Shown here piece after piece: positions 1 to 8,987 of a stretch of 64,000 nt of DNA. The notes under the pieces are model-generated. The model searched no databases. It was not told where the DNA came from and worked only from the letters and a program-made list of their open reading frames with translations. Where the stretch lies: contig JADLCY010000001.1 of assembly GCA_020846935.1 (NCBI GenBank), forward strand, positions 248,001 through 312,000. The letters run 5' to 3'. Both the position numbers and the translations under genes were made by a program. The DNA comes from Gemmatimonadaceae bacterium (GTDB taxonomy: Bacteria; Gemmatimonadota; Gemmatimonadetes; Gemmatimonadales; Gemmatimonadaceae). How positions within the stretch are numbered: position 1 is the first letter of the stretch; each line of letters opens with the position of its first letter.

Positions 1-33
1 CCCCCGGGAAGGATCGACGCGCAGCCGATGTGC

Positions 34-1707
34 TCATCGCACACCGTCAGCGTAGACGGTGATCACGCCGGCGTGCGGCATCGTGACGCGGAGCGGTGTC
101 CCATCCACCGCCACCACGTCGGGGAGATTCTGGTTGTACGGGCCGGCGTGTGTGCCGTAGTTCAACTTGTAACGGCCCGCCGAGATGCCGCGAAGGGTGA
201 AGGTCGTGGGGCCGGGCACCTGCACCACGATCACGAGGCGCCCCGCGCGGTCGCGGAAGGCGAGCGGACGCACTGCCTCCTCGCTGCTCGTGGCCCCGAT
301 CCGCGTGGCACCGGGCCGCACGTAGTAGAACACCTGCCGGAGCAATCGGGCGTCGCGAGTGAAGTTGATGCGCGGTTTGGCGGGATCGCGCTGGTTGATC
401 TGGTAGTACACGCCATCACCGTCGGGATTGTCGCGCATCCCACAGTACCCAAGAGCAAAGCGCTCCCACGCGACGGCATTGGCAATCGTGAGGTCGTCGT
501 AGAGACTTTCGAAACCGCTGGGGATGTGCTCGAGCATGGCGGGCGCCGCGCCGTCCCTTCGCGCGCGCACGAGAATCTCGCGCAGGGTCGCTCGCGATAC
601 CCCGGTGTAACGGTGATAGGCCACCTCGGAGATGAGGCCGCGCGCTCCCGGCACGCGCATCATGGCGTCGTAGTACAACGGCGCATTGGACGCCTTCGTG
701 GTCGACGGACCGATGAATGCCGGACGGTAGCCGCCTGCCCTCAGCCGGCGCGCGACCGCCACCAGCGCGCGTCCCATGTCTTCGCCCGTGTAGGGCGTGT
801 GCTCGGGTTCGAGGTTCAGTTCCACCGCGTCAGGCACCCAGCCCTCGCGCGAGTGCATGTGATCGAAGATCGCACGAATCAGCTCCGCGTACTCTTCGGG
901 ATCCTTCATCGTCGGGAACCGCTTGGACGCGTCGCCGAGGTAGAAATCGACGTAGTTCAGGTTCACCGAAAGCGTCTCGCCGCGGGCCAGCATGGCGTTG
1001 CGGATCGGCGTCACCACCTCGTCCATGTGGTGATCGAAGAAGCCCCAGGTGAATCCGGCGGGATTCACGACGAACGGGTCGTCGTTGTCGTTGGCCGCGA
1101 CGAACCAGGTGCGTCGCCACAGGGGATAGTTCAGCCGTCCCGCGCGATAATCGAGGAAGGTGTCGTCGGGGCGTTCGGTGCCCGAACGCGCGGTCGTGCG
1201 CAACCGCGTGATCCCCAACTCGTCGATCGAGCGCGCGATAAGCTCCTGCTTGTAGTTGGCGTACGCCGTCGGGTTGCAATCGAGTTCCCCGAGCTGTCCC
1301 GACGCCTCCCAGGCACGGATCACCTGGTGCTCGACGCGCGGGAACACGTCGACGATGGGCGCGCCGCCGGTGGGCGCAGGCACCACGCGCACGCGAGTCC
1401 GCACGGTCGCGCGATCAACCCTGGCCACGACCTCGGCTTCACCCAACGCGCGCGCCTCGACGCGCCCGCGCGCGTCCACCGTAGCGACGGCCTCGGCGCC
1501 AGAGGTCCACGTGGGCGACGCGTCCGTGATCACCGTCCCGGCGGAGTCATGAAACGTGTGCGTGAGCGTAACGGCGTCGCCCACCTGGAGGACGACCGCG
1601 CCATGGGACTCCATGCCGAAGGTCGCCGGGCCGGGAGGAGCCGGGCGGTCGGCGGCAGGGGCACACGCGAGCACGAAGCCCGCAACACAACACAAGCGAC
1701 GCATCAT
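34..1707 (-). CDS. Glycosidase-like lipoprotein with one BIG2 domain
   Basis: Predicted exported lipoprotein of 557 aa that probably acts on a glycan outside the cytoplasm. A short hydrophobic N-terminus ends in a lipobox (LAC, Cys15). Residues about 28-110 form one Ig-like BIG2 unit, about 115-465 look like a TIM-barrel glycoside hydrolase, and about 470-557 like a C-terminal beta-sandwich. Candidate acid/base and nucleophile are Glu300 (NLEPEH) and Glu393 (MLEHI), placed as in clan GH-A enzymes; this pairing is inference. The catalytic part is clearly paralogous to the C-terminal half of the protein at 10913-13648 (shared DAVEL/M-LEPEHT, GPSTT, AYHRY, YYQINQ). The start at 1707 was chosen because it gives the lipoprotein signal; a longer GTG reading lacks one. 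It is the last gene of the operon, 13 nt after the upstream stop. Confidence 0.75.
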   Translation of the reverse strand: MMRRLCCVAGFVLACAPAADRPAPPGPATFGMESHGAVVLQVGDAVTLTHTFHDSAGTVITDASPTWTSGAEAVATVDARGRVEARALGEAEVVARVDRATVRTRVRVVPAPTGGAPIVDVFPRVEHQVIRAWEASGQLGELDCNPTAYANYKQELIARSIDELGITRLRTTARSGTERPDDTFLDYRAGRLNYPLWRRTWFVAANDNDDPFVVNPAGFTWGFFDHHMDEVVTPIRNAMLARGETLSVNLNYVDFYLGDASKRFPTMKDPEEYAELIRAIFDHMHSREGWVPDAVELNLEPEHTPYTGEDMGRALVAVARRLRAGGYRPAFIGPSTTKASNAPLYYDAMMRVPGARGLISEVAYHRYTGVSRATLREILVRARRDGAAPAMLEHIPSGFESLYDDLTIANAVAWERFALGYCGMRDNPDGDGVYYQINQRDPAKPRINFTRDARLLRQVFYYVRPGATRIGATSSEEAVRPLAFRDRAGRLVIVVQVPGPTTFTLRGISAGRYKLNYGTHAGPYNQNLPDVVAVDGTPLRVTMPHAGVITVYADGVR

Positions 1708-1720
1708 CGAAGGGGTTGGC

Positions 1721-3187
1721 TCACCGGCTGTCTTCGAGTGCCCAGATCGCCGAGCGATCGAAGGGGACCACCTCGCGCAACCGCGTCGGGTCGACACCGC
1801 GCAGTCGGCGCGACTCCACGACCGATCGCGCGGTCTCGTCGTTGTCGAACGACGGAATGATGAACAATCGCCCAGGCACTGAATCGCCGTTGACGACGAA
1901 CCGCGCGCGCACCCCGCGCTCCCGCAGGTAGAAGTCCACCGGGCCCTGCGCGCGGAACTGCGCCGCGATCAGGTCATCAGGTCGGAGCCTGACCGCCAGC
2001 CAGTCCGCTACGGCCGCTCCGTCGGGAAAGAGCCCGGTCTCGGTGAGCTGCCGCGGGGCCTGCCTCATCACCTGCATCGCGCCGGCACCGAGCGCAATGA
2101 ACAGCGCCGTGAGCCCGGCCACCGTGGCGGCGCGCCCCACGCGCAGCCGGGCGAGCGCGGCGTCGATCGCTGCACCGGCCGTTACGGCAAACACCGGCAC
2201 CAGGAACACCCACACCCGAAAGAATGGCGGCCGGCGCATGACGAGCAGCAGGGCCACCGCCCACGCGAGCATGGCGAGCGACACCGGCCATCGATCTCGT
2301 GAGAGGCGACGATGCAGCACCCAACCCGCGACCAGGGCAACGGGCGCCACCAGTTGCAGAACCACCGGCCAGCCTGCGCCCAGGTATCCGGCGATGTCAC
2401 CCACGAACACACCGAGCGCGCGCAGGAACGATTCCCAGCTCATCGGCCGGACGTAGTCGTTCGACACCACCGATCGCCAGCCGCTCACGCGGATCGCCGG
2501 CGCGTAGGACACGAGGGACATGGCGCCGGAGGCCACGCACGCAAGTGCCAGCGACCGCCACCCGGCCATGCGCTCGGCCCTGTTTCGATGCGCGATCTCG
2601 AGTGCGGCCCAGACCACCATCCCGCCGACAGGATAGAGCATCGACGGATTCACGAACGCCCCCGCGGCCGCGGCGACGGCAAAGAGCCCCCACGACCGCA
2701 CACTGCTCACCTCGAGTGCAGTGCGCAGTGCGAGGAGCGCGAGCAGCATCGCCACCGCGATCAGCGAATAGCCGCGCGCGTTGGTCGCGTAGAGCACCAT
2801 CGGCGCGCTCACCGCGACGATGGCGGCGCCGATCACGCCTGCTCTCGCGTTGTAGAACGCCCGGCCCACCGCCCACGTGAGAGGGAGCACGAGGCACGCC
2901 GCCAGAAAGGCGGGCGCGCGCACGGCGATGGGGTCGAGGCCCAGCACGCCAACCGAGCCCTTCACCAGGAGCGAGTGCAGGATGTGGTTGTTCGGGATGA
3001 CGGTGTCGACGAGTATGTGTCGCACCGGTGTGAGGGCGAAGAGCACGACGGTGTCGGCTTCGTCCTGCCGCATTGGTTGCGTGAGAAAAGCCGCGCGCAC
3101 GGCGATGCCCACCAGACACACGGCCGCAAGCCACCAGACGGTCGCGACTTCGCCGTCACGCGTCGCCACCGCCGCACGCTGCGTCAT
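1721..3187 (-). CDS. Polytopic glycosyltransferase-like membrane protein (GT39/ArnT type)
   Basis: A 488-aa integral membrane protein with about 10 hydrophobic segments. The acidic pair in RQDEAD, just after the first membrane helix, sits where GT39/ArnT/PMT-family GT-C enzymes carry their catalytic Asp-Glu. Such enzymes use polyprenyl-phosphate sugars as donors at the extracytoplasmic face. The C-terminal ~100 residues form a soluble domain. The ATG start overlaps the TGA of the upstream gene by 4 nt (ATGA), implying translational coupling. Two further proteins of this kind share the operon, so it probably assembles or decorates a surface glycan. The sugar and acceptor cannot be read from sequence. 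Confidence 0.75.
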   Translation of the reverse strand: MTQRAAVATRDGEVATVWWLAAVCLVGIAVRAAFLTQPMRQDEADTVVLFALTPVRHILVDTVIPNNHILHSLLVKGSVGVLGLDPIAVRAPAFLAACLVLPLTWAVGRAFYNARAGVIGAAIVAVSAPMVLYATNARGYSLIAVAMLLALLALRTALEVSSVRSWGLFAVAAAAGAFVNPSMLYPVGGMVVWAALEIAHRNRAERMAGWRSLALACVASGAMSLVSYAPAIRVSGWRSVVSNDYVRPMSWESFLRALGVFVGDIAGYLGAGWPVVLQLVAPVALVAGWVLHRRLSRDRWPVSLAMLAWAVALLLVMRRPPFFRVWVFLVPVFAVTAGAAIDAALARLRVGRAATVAGLTALFIALGAGAMQVMRQAPRQLTETGLFPDGAAVADWLAVRLRPDDLIAAQFRAQGPVDFYLRERGVRARFVVNGDSVPGRLFIIPSFDNDETARSVVESRRLRGVDPTRLREVVPFDRSAIWALEDSR

Positions 3188-4848
3188 GCCTCCACCCCGA
3201 CGTGCCCGGCGCTCGCAGCCTGCGTCGCAGTGGTCGCCGCACGGGGCTTTCGCAACACGGCCATGTAGTGCGCCGAATACGCTCGGGTCGGGCCGCGCTC
3301 CAGCATGCGCTCAACGCCAACCGCCGGCGCCAACAGGAACTTCGGCGTGAAGTCCGGGAGGAACGTGAAATAGCGCACCGTGTCGAGCGTGAGCCCGTCA
3401 ACACGCTCCCACGTACGCGGGTCGATCCACCATTCCGTGCCTTCGTCGATGCTCTTCAGGATGGGAAAGAGATAGCCCATGTAGAACCGGAAGAGCGGAT
3501 TCCTGGGATTGCTCTCGTGCACGAGGAGCACGCCGCCGTGTCGAAGGACGCGCGCGATCTCGGCAATGGCCACGCGCTGTGCGTCCCGCCCCGGGAGATG
3601 ATGCAACACACCAATGGTGTAGACGAAGTCGAGGCTGCCGTCCGCAAAGGGCAGTTCGAGCGCGGAGCCCGCGAGCACCGGCGAAGGCCCGAGCCGTTGC
3701 TGACCCACGGCGAGCAAGCCCACGGAGGGATCGAGCCCGATCACTTCGTACCCGCGCTTCCGTAGCTCAGCGGTCTGCAGGCCGAGTCCACATCCGAGGT
3801 CGAGCCCGCGGCCGGCTGCGGCCGGCGGTGAGGGGAGCGCCTCGGCCATGAAACCCAGTTTGCGATCGAGCAGCAGATCCCACACGTGCGGCGACCACTG
3901 CGCGTTGTACTGCTCGGCGATCTGATCGAAGTGGGCGGCGCCCTCGGCCGGCCCCCGCGCGCCCCGTGACGCGTCACGCAGCTCGCGCCACAGGAACACC
4001 GCGCCCAGCGCGAGCGCGGCACCGGTACTCGTCAGGCGGACCAGGGACACGATGAGCACGGCCCCCGCGGGCTCGAAGCCGGAGCGACCGAGTTCGAGAA
4101 TCGCAACGCTCCCGGTGGCGCCCACACCGGCCGGGAGCAGGGTGAGGGCGCCAAGCAGCGTCGAGGTGCCAAACACGCGAACGCCATCGAGCAACGGCAG
4201 GCTGGCGCCAAGGGCGGACGCCGCGATCGGGAACAGCAGACCTGCGGCGCTCCACGCGATGAGTGACAGCGCCAGCGACGGTGCGAGTGTGCCTGCGGCC
4301 CCAAGGCGACGCATCGCTTCTGCCGTGAGCCCGATGCGTCGCCCCACCGGCCACAGCACCATCGCCGCCACGAAGGCCAGCGCGGTGAACGCGGCCCCGA
4401 CCTGCCAGGCGCGCCCACCGGCACCGGCGATCCCGACGACGAGCGTGAGCAGCGCGAGGGCCGCGACATCGTACAACCGTTCGAGCACGAGCACGGCGAG
4501 CGAAACGCGCATCGGCACGCCAAAGCGACGCTTGATGAACACGCCACGGATCGCCTCGCCCAGGTATGCGGGCGTGGCCGTCCCCGGGAGGCCGGCGATG
4601 TAGGTGCCGAGCGTGGTACGGATCGGCAACCGGACTCCAACGCGCCGCAGCAGGAACTGCCAGCGGATGAAGCGGGCGAAGAGCCAGACCATCGTCGCGC
4701 CGATCGCGAGCAGGACGTGTGACGGGTTGGCGGCGGCGAGCCCGCGGAGCAACGTGCCTCCGCCGGTGCTCCGTACCCACCAGAGCGCGAGGGCGGCACC
4801 GAGAGCCAGCGGCAAGCCCAGGAGGAACCCGCTCCGGGCGCGCGTCAC
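3184..4848 (-). CDS. Fusion: lysylphosphatidylglycerol-synthase-type TM domain + SAM methyltransferase
   Basis: A 554-aa two-domain protein. Residues 1-290 hold about eight hydrophobic segments with the signature of the LPG synthase TM / YbhN-AglD family (PGTATPAYLGEAIRG near 88-102, LERLYD near 122, LLPAGVGATG near 237-246), often flippase-like and found in glycan loci. Residues 305-530 form a class I methyltransferase: motif I LDLGCGLG 349-356, acidic Asp373, and LDFVYTIGVLHHLPG at 406-420. Both halves lie in one uninterrupted frame with a short linker, so the fusion is read directly. ATGA overlaps join it to both neighbours. The methyl acceptor is unknown; a lipid-linked sugar is a reasonable guess given the membrane tether. 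Confidence 0.8.
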   Translation of the reverse strand: MTRARSGFLLGLPLALGAALALWWVRSTGGGTLLRGLAAANPSHVLLAIGATMVWLFARFIRWQFLLRRVGVRLPIRTTLGTYIAGLPGTATPAYLGEAIRGVFIKRRFGVPMRVSLAVLVLERLYDVAALALLTLVVGIAGAGGRAWQVGAAFTALAFVAAMVLWPVGRRIGLTAEAMRRLGAAGTLAPSLALSLIAWSAAGLLFPIAASALGASLPLLDGVRVFGTSTLLGALTLLPAGVGATGSVAILELGRSGFEPAGAVLIVSLVRLTSTGAALALGAVFLWRELRDASRGARGPAEGAAHFDQIAEQYNAQWSPHVWDLLLDRKLGFMAEALPSPPAAAGRGLDLGCGLGLQTAELRKRGYEVIGLDPSVGLLAVGQQRLGPSPVLAGSALELPFADGSLDFVYTIGVLHHLPGRDAQRVAIAEIARVLRHGGVLLVHESNPRNPLFRFYMGYLFPILKSIDEGTEWWIDPRTWERVDGLTLDTVRYFTFLPDFTPKFLLAPAVGVERMLERGPTRAYSAHYMAVLRKPRAATTATQAASAGHVGVEA

Positions 4849-6902
4849 GAGCCCCTCCGTACGCCGAGGCGCGCGAGGATCGGCGCCACGTCGACACCCC
4901 AGTCCTCGAGCGTGCGGGCCACGTCGATGATGCGGGGGCCGCCATCGAGGGCCACCGAGTGAAACAGGATGCCGCGCGGTACGGCGAGCCAGCGGCTGCC
5001 CGGTGGCGTGGCCGGTCGGCGGGCACGGTCGAGCGCCAGGCGCGCATCATCCCGCACGTAGATCGACGCACCAGCCGAGTCGCTGCCAACCAGACGCCAG
5101 CCCACGGGCGCCGGGGCGGACGTGGGCTGCACCACGTAGTTGGTCCCGGCTGTGGGTTCGCCGGCGTGCGCCGCGTAGTGGTTCCAGACGAGCGGCGATC
5201 CGCCATAGACGCCGGGCACGGCAGGATCCCAGTCGTAGGCAAACAGGCGGTCAAAGAGCGTGCTCGCGTGCAGGGCTGCTGGCGCGCTCTCCGCATAGCC
5301 GGGGATGCGCACCAGAGCCGCGGCACCCACCTCGCGACCGTCGCGGTGAACCATCGGTTGGCCCCAGGGCCACGCAAGCACGCAGGCAACCAGGCCTGAC
5401 GCCACCCACGCGGGCCCCAGTCGGCGCGCCGCGCCAGCAGCCGACGCCGACCACACGCGCCAGGCCACGGCCATCGGCAGGACCATCGCCGGCACGAAAT
5501 GATGGAGCGACACGTGGGCCTGCACGAAGAAGAACAGGAAGTAGGCGAGCGTGACCAGCGTGAGAGCGCGCGCGAGTCCATCCTGCGAACGCCACGCGAA
5601 CAGCACCGCAAACGGCAGCAACCCGGCGGGCACCGCCACGTACACGAGTCGTGCCGGATCGGTGAACTGCAGGAAGGCAAAGTAGCGCAGGATGCCGACG
5701 AGGCCATACTCCCCACCCGGGGTCGGCGCACCTAACGCGACGAGAAGGCGCGCGGCGAGGGCCGTGCCAAGGATCGTCACCACGAGCAACCCGACGGTGC
5801 GCCACGCCCAGGGCCACGGCTGCGGGCGCTCCACAAGCACACGCGCCACGATCCAGAATCCCACCAGGATCAGCCCGCTCGGAAGTGAGAGGTACGTCAG
5901 CACCATGAAGAGCGCTCCCCACCCCCACGCGCCGGCCCACGTCGTGATGAACATCCCGACGCACGCGATCATGAGCAGCGTGTCCTGCGTTGCCGGCAGC
6001 GCGACGTCGGCGCTGTAGGGGCTGTACGTCGCGCTGAAGGCCATCGCCACCTGATAGGCTGCCAGGCTCGCGAGCAGACCCGCGGCCGGCCATGCGTCGT
6101 CGTGCGTCGCCGCCCGGCCGACCGACCCGAGGAGGCGCACGCCACACGCCAGCACCGGGAGGTACACCAGGAACGGCAGGCGTACCGCGTATTCGACTTC
6201 ACCAAAGAGCCGGAGGAACCACGCGTCGGGGAATGCGTAGAGCATCGTCGTCATCCCGGGGAAACCGGCCACGGGACCGGCCGCCGACGGCCAGAACGGA
6301 AGCGGATGTCGCAGCAGGAGGCGCGAGGACTCGAACGCGTGTGCGCCGTCCCCGTTGAACGCATCCCAGAGCATCTTGGGGCCAAGGACGATGGCGCCGA
6401 TGCCGAAGAGCACCATGAGGGACACCACGTCCCGCCGATCGGCCGCGCGTGCGAGCGGCCACGTCACGGTCCGTCGTGTGCTCAGGAGCAACGCGGCGCA
6501 CACGGCCGTTAGCCCGAACAGGAAGCCTGCGTAGGCACGACCGCGCAACCACTCGCCAGGCAGGGCCTCCGCGATCGCACTCGTCAGGCTCACCGCCACC
6601 AGCGACAGGATGAACCCATGGAAAACCCACTCCGTGGCCGTCCGGCTTCGCCCGAACCACATGGCCAGCAGGAGCCCCGGGGCAAGACACAGCAGCGTTG
6701 CCGACAGCGCCACCAGCGGCACCACGCCGTGCACGAGCCCGAGTCGGCCCGCCGCCGCGAACTCGGCGCCGGGAAGCACCGACGTCGCGAGCGCGGCGGC
6801 GCGGGCGATTGCCCCGGGATCGATGAGTGCAGGCAGGGACGCGACACCGAGCACCGCCAGGAACGGCGCGAGCCGGGACCGACTGGCGACGCTCTCGCTC
6901 AT
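4845..6902 (-). CDS. Large polytopic membrane protein, glycosyltransferase-like
   Basis: A 685-aa protein with at least 12 hydrophobic segments, then a soluble C-terminal region of roughly 150 residues. It lacks a clear GT-C acidic motif near the first helix. Its size, topology and position between two GT39-like genes suggest a GT-C-type transferase or a related glycan membrane protein; family assignment is inference. The start at 6902 gives MSESVASRSR and overlaps the upstream TGA by 4 nt; an in-frame upstream extension has only shadow-like composition. The end overlaps the next start by 4 nt. The C-terminus (GPRIIDVARTLEDWGV) is soluble and of unknown role. Confidence 0.65.
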   Translation of the reverse strand: MSESVASRSRLAPFLAVLGVASLPALIDPGAIARAAALATSVLPGAEFAAAGRLGLVHGVVPLVALSATLLCLAPGLLLAMWFGRSRTATEWVFHGFILSLVAVSLTSAIAEALPGEWLRGRAYAGFLFGLTAVCAALLLSTRRTVTWPLARAADRRDVVSLMVLFGIGAIVLGPKMLWDAFNGDGAHAFESSRLLLRHPLPFWPSAAGPVAGFPGMTTMLYAFPDAWFLRLFGEVEYAVRLPFLVYLPVLACGVRLLGSVGRAATHDDAWPAAGLLASLAAYQVAMAFSATYSPYSADVALPATQDTLLMIACVGMFITTWAGAWGWGALFMVLTYLSLPSGLILVGFWIVARVLVERPQPWPWAWRTVGLLVVTILGTALAARLLVALGAPTPGGEYGLVGILRYFAFLQFTDPARLVYVAVPAGLLPFAVLFAWRSQDGLARALTLVTLAYFLFFFVQAHVSLHHFVPAMVLPMAVAWRVWSASAAGAARRLGPAWVASGLVACVLAWPWGQPMVHRDGREVGAAALVRIPGYAESAPAALHASTLFDRLFAYDWDPAVPGVYGGSPLVWNHYAAHAGEPTAGTNYVVQPTSAPAPVGWRLVGSDSAGASIYVRDDARLALDRARRPATPPGSRWLAVPRGILFHSVALDGGPRIIDVARTLEDWGVDVAPILARLGVRRGS

Positions 6903-8584
6903 CGACGGACGGCGGGCGGCGTGTACCGGTAGAGCAGCAGATCGTAGGTGCTGTCCGGCACCGCGAGCCACCGGCGCGCGGAATCCGGCTTGAAGTCGTC
7001 GAGCAGACGCAGGTCGGAGGGCGGCGAAATCGGCACGCGATCGAGCAGTTCCAGATGATCCCGCCGCTCCTGGAGCCGCGTCACCAGCATCGGGGCGCGC
7101 CGCGCATAGATGCCGGTGACCACGTATCGGGGAGCGGTGAGCGAGTCCAGTCCCTCGATCGTGGTCCGCTGCCACGAGGGATGCCCGCGACGCTGGAGGT
7201 AGAAGGCGAGCGCGGGCTCTCCGATGACGCTCACCGGCTCACCGGCCGGCACGTCCGCGCTGAGCCGATCGGCCGCCGCGACCAGCCCGGTGGTGGAACG
7301 CCAGGGATCCGACGGATCCGCGCGCCACACGCCAACGGCGCCGGCCGCAAGGACTGCCACCGCGCCCACCAGCAGGCCGCGCCACGGAGACGCGGCCCTC
7401 ACCGGCACCGCGTGATCCTCGACCGCCGCACCGCCTAACGCGAACGTCGCGATCGTGAAGGGCAGGATCAGCCGGAAGTACGGGTGATATACCGGAGCCA
7501 TGACGAACCACAACGCGAGCACCGACGCCAGGAGCCACGCCGGCAGCGTCATGCCCCGGCGCCAGGCCATGCCAAGACCAACGATCGCAAGCAGCAGCGC
7601 GGTCCCGGCCGACCCGACGATCATGGCCGCGATTGCGAGTGCCGGCACGAACCACCAGGCAAGGTCGCGCCCGGTGCGCCGCGCCACGAGCCACGCGGCC
7701 ACGGCGCCCAGCGGCACCGATGCCCGACTCCATGCTCCCTCGAGATACGCCTGCTGCTCCACCTGCCGCCACAGGTTCCCGAACCAGTCGAGGCGCAACA
7801 TGGTGGCAAAGTACGAAACCCAACCCGAACTCGACCCGGGCTGCGTCTGGATGAAAAGGGTCCAGGGCAGATAGCAGACGAACGCGACCACTGACATGAC
7901 CAGCCAGATCCGGATGCGCTCGCGAAGCCACGACAGGCCCGCGCCCTGCATCTGCCACCGCGCGGCGATCACCATCGCGCCGACCACCAGCGCAAACCAG
8001 CCGTGGTACTTCGTGTTCCACGCGAGACCCACGCACACGCCGGCGAGAACCGCGGATGCGCGACTCCCGCGATCGATGGCCGCGATCACCGCACCGAGCG
8101 CGATCACGAACGTGAGTGCAAACGTCACGTCGGTGAGTGCGGTGCGTGACATCGCGACGTGAAATTCGCTGCCCGCAAGCCACCACGCGGCCGCCATGGC
8201 AGCGACCGGGCCGAACCAGCGCCGCGTGAGTACCCAGAGCACCGGGATGCTCACGGTCCCCATGACGAGATTCACGACGAACGGACTACGCTCAGGGGTG
8301 GCGCCAAGCAGATTGAACAGCGCCACCAGCGTGAAGTACACCGGCGGTGAGAACTTCTGCTGCTCCGGGAACAGGCGTGCCGGCTGCGACGCATCGGCGA
8401 CGCCCAAACCGGAAAAGGCGTACACGCCCTCGTCGAAGTGCGTGAGGCCGGCGAGGTCGAGGTGCCAGCCACGGAGCGCCAGACCGGCCAATGTGGCCAG
8501 GGCCAGCAGCAGGACTTCAAGCGGCGTGATCGCCGCGGCGCCGCGAGGCGTCGGGGCGAACGGAGTCTGGGGTAGGCGGATCAC
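6899..8584 (-). CDS. GT39-like membrane glycosyltransferase (ArnT/PMT type)
   Basis: Integral membrane protein of about 561 aa with around 11 hydrophobic segments. The motif THFDEGVYAFSG just after the first helix matches the acidic loop of GT39/ArnT-like GT-C enzymes, and SRTALTDVTFAL later fits the family's first-periplasmic-loop pattern. The family uses undecaprenyl-phosphate sugars on the periplasmic side. The chosen GTG at 8584 leaves a short N-tail before the first helix; a GTG at 8686 would add 34 residues, and neither has a convincing ribosome binding site. It is the first gene of the five-gene overlapping operon ending at 34. Confidence 0.75.
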   Translation of the reverse strand: MIRLPQTPFAPTPRGAAAITPLEVLLLALATLAGLALRGWHLDLAGLTHFDEGVYAFSGLGVADASQPARLFPEQQKFSPPVYFTLVALFNLLGATPERSPFVVNLVMGTVSIPVLWVLTRRWFGPVAAMAAAWWLAGSEFHVAMSRTALTDVTFALTFVIALGAVIAAIDRGSRASAVLAGVCVGLAWNTKYHGWFALVVGAMVIAARWQMQGAGLSWLRERIRIWLVMSVVAFVCYLPWTLFIQTQPGSSSGWVSYFATMLRLDWFGNLWRQVEQQAYLEGAWSRASVPLGAVAAWLVARRTGRDLAWWFVPALAIAAMIVGSAGTALLLAIVGLGMAWRRGMTLPAWLLASVLALWFVMAPVYHPYFRLILPFTIATFALGGAAVEDHAVPVRAASPWRGLLVGAVAVLAAGAVGVWRADPSDPWRSTTGLVAAADRLSADVPAGEPVSVIGEPALAFYLQRRGHPSWQRTTIEGLDSLTAPRYVVTGIYARRAPMLVTRLQERRDHLELLDRVPISPPSDLRLLDDFKPDSARRWLAVPDSTYDLLLYRYTPPAVRR

Positions 8585-8686
8585 CTGCGGGGTCGGACGC
8601 TGGAAGCCCCGGCGGCTGGCAGGGCGGAACTGTCGTTCATGGCTCGGCTCGATACGTGGACTCCACGCTCCCTCAGCACGATGCAC

Positions 8687-8987
8687 GCCACCCCGGCGCT
8701 CGCGGCACGTGGAGGGCAGGCGGGCGTTGCTTGACCGTACCCACGCGCACCGGTCGGGGGGTCATGAGGGCATCGAGGCTCGGGCCAGCGCATGCAGATA
8801 GAAAGCGCGCATATCGTTCATGCTCAATGACTTGCGGATCACAAACCGGTCACATGATCGACGCGGCGCGCCCCGGGTCGGACACCGTGACTGGCGCTGC
8901 GTCGACCATGGCAACGGGCAGGGTTCTCGCGAGAGGGAAAGCATCACCGTCGTGATCGGTCCAGCTCGGCCGTGGGCGGTGAGCCGC
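8687..8987. other. Intergenic region upstream of the first operon
   Basis: About 300 nt between the glycosyltransferase operon and the preceding minus-strand gene. Short frames here have no domain content and look like chance. It should hold the promoter of the operon reading to 34, but I see no convincing -35/-10 pair, terminator or RNA gene. Confidence 0.4.

Noticed and set aside
28-1860. Long plus-strand open frame of 610 codons
   Set aside because: It is antisense to the lipoprotein at 34-1707, His/Arg/Ala-rich with no domain or signal, a typical shadow in high-GC DNA.
8581-8640. 19-codon leader frame overlapping the GTG at 8584
   Set aside because: The GTGA overlap is neat, but the peptide has no distinguishing features and the start choice is itself uncertain.
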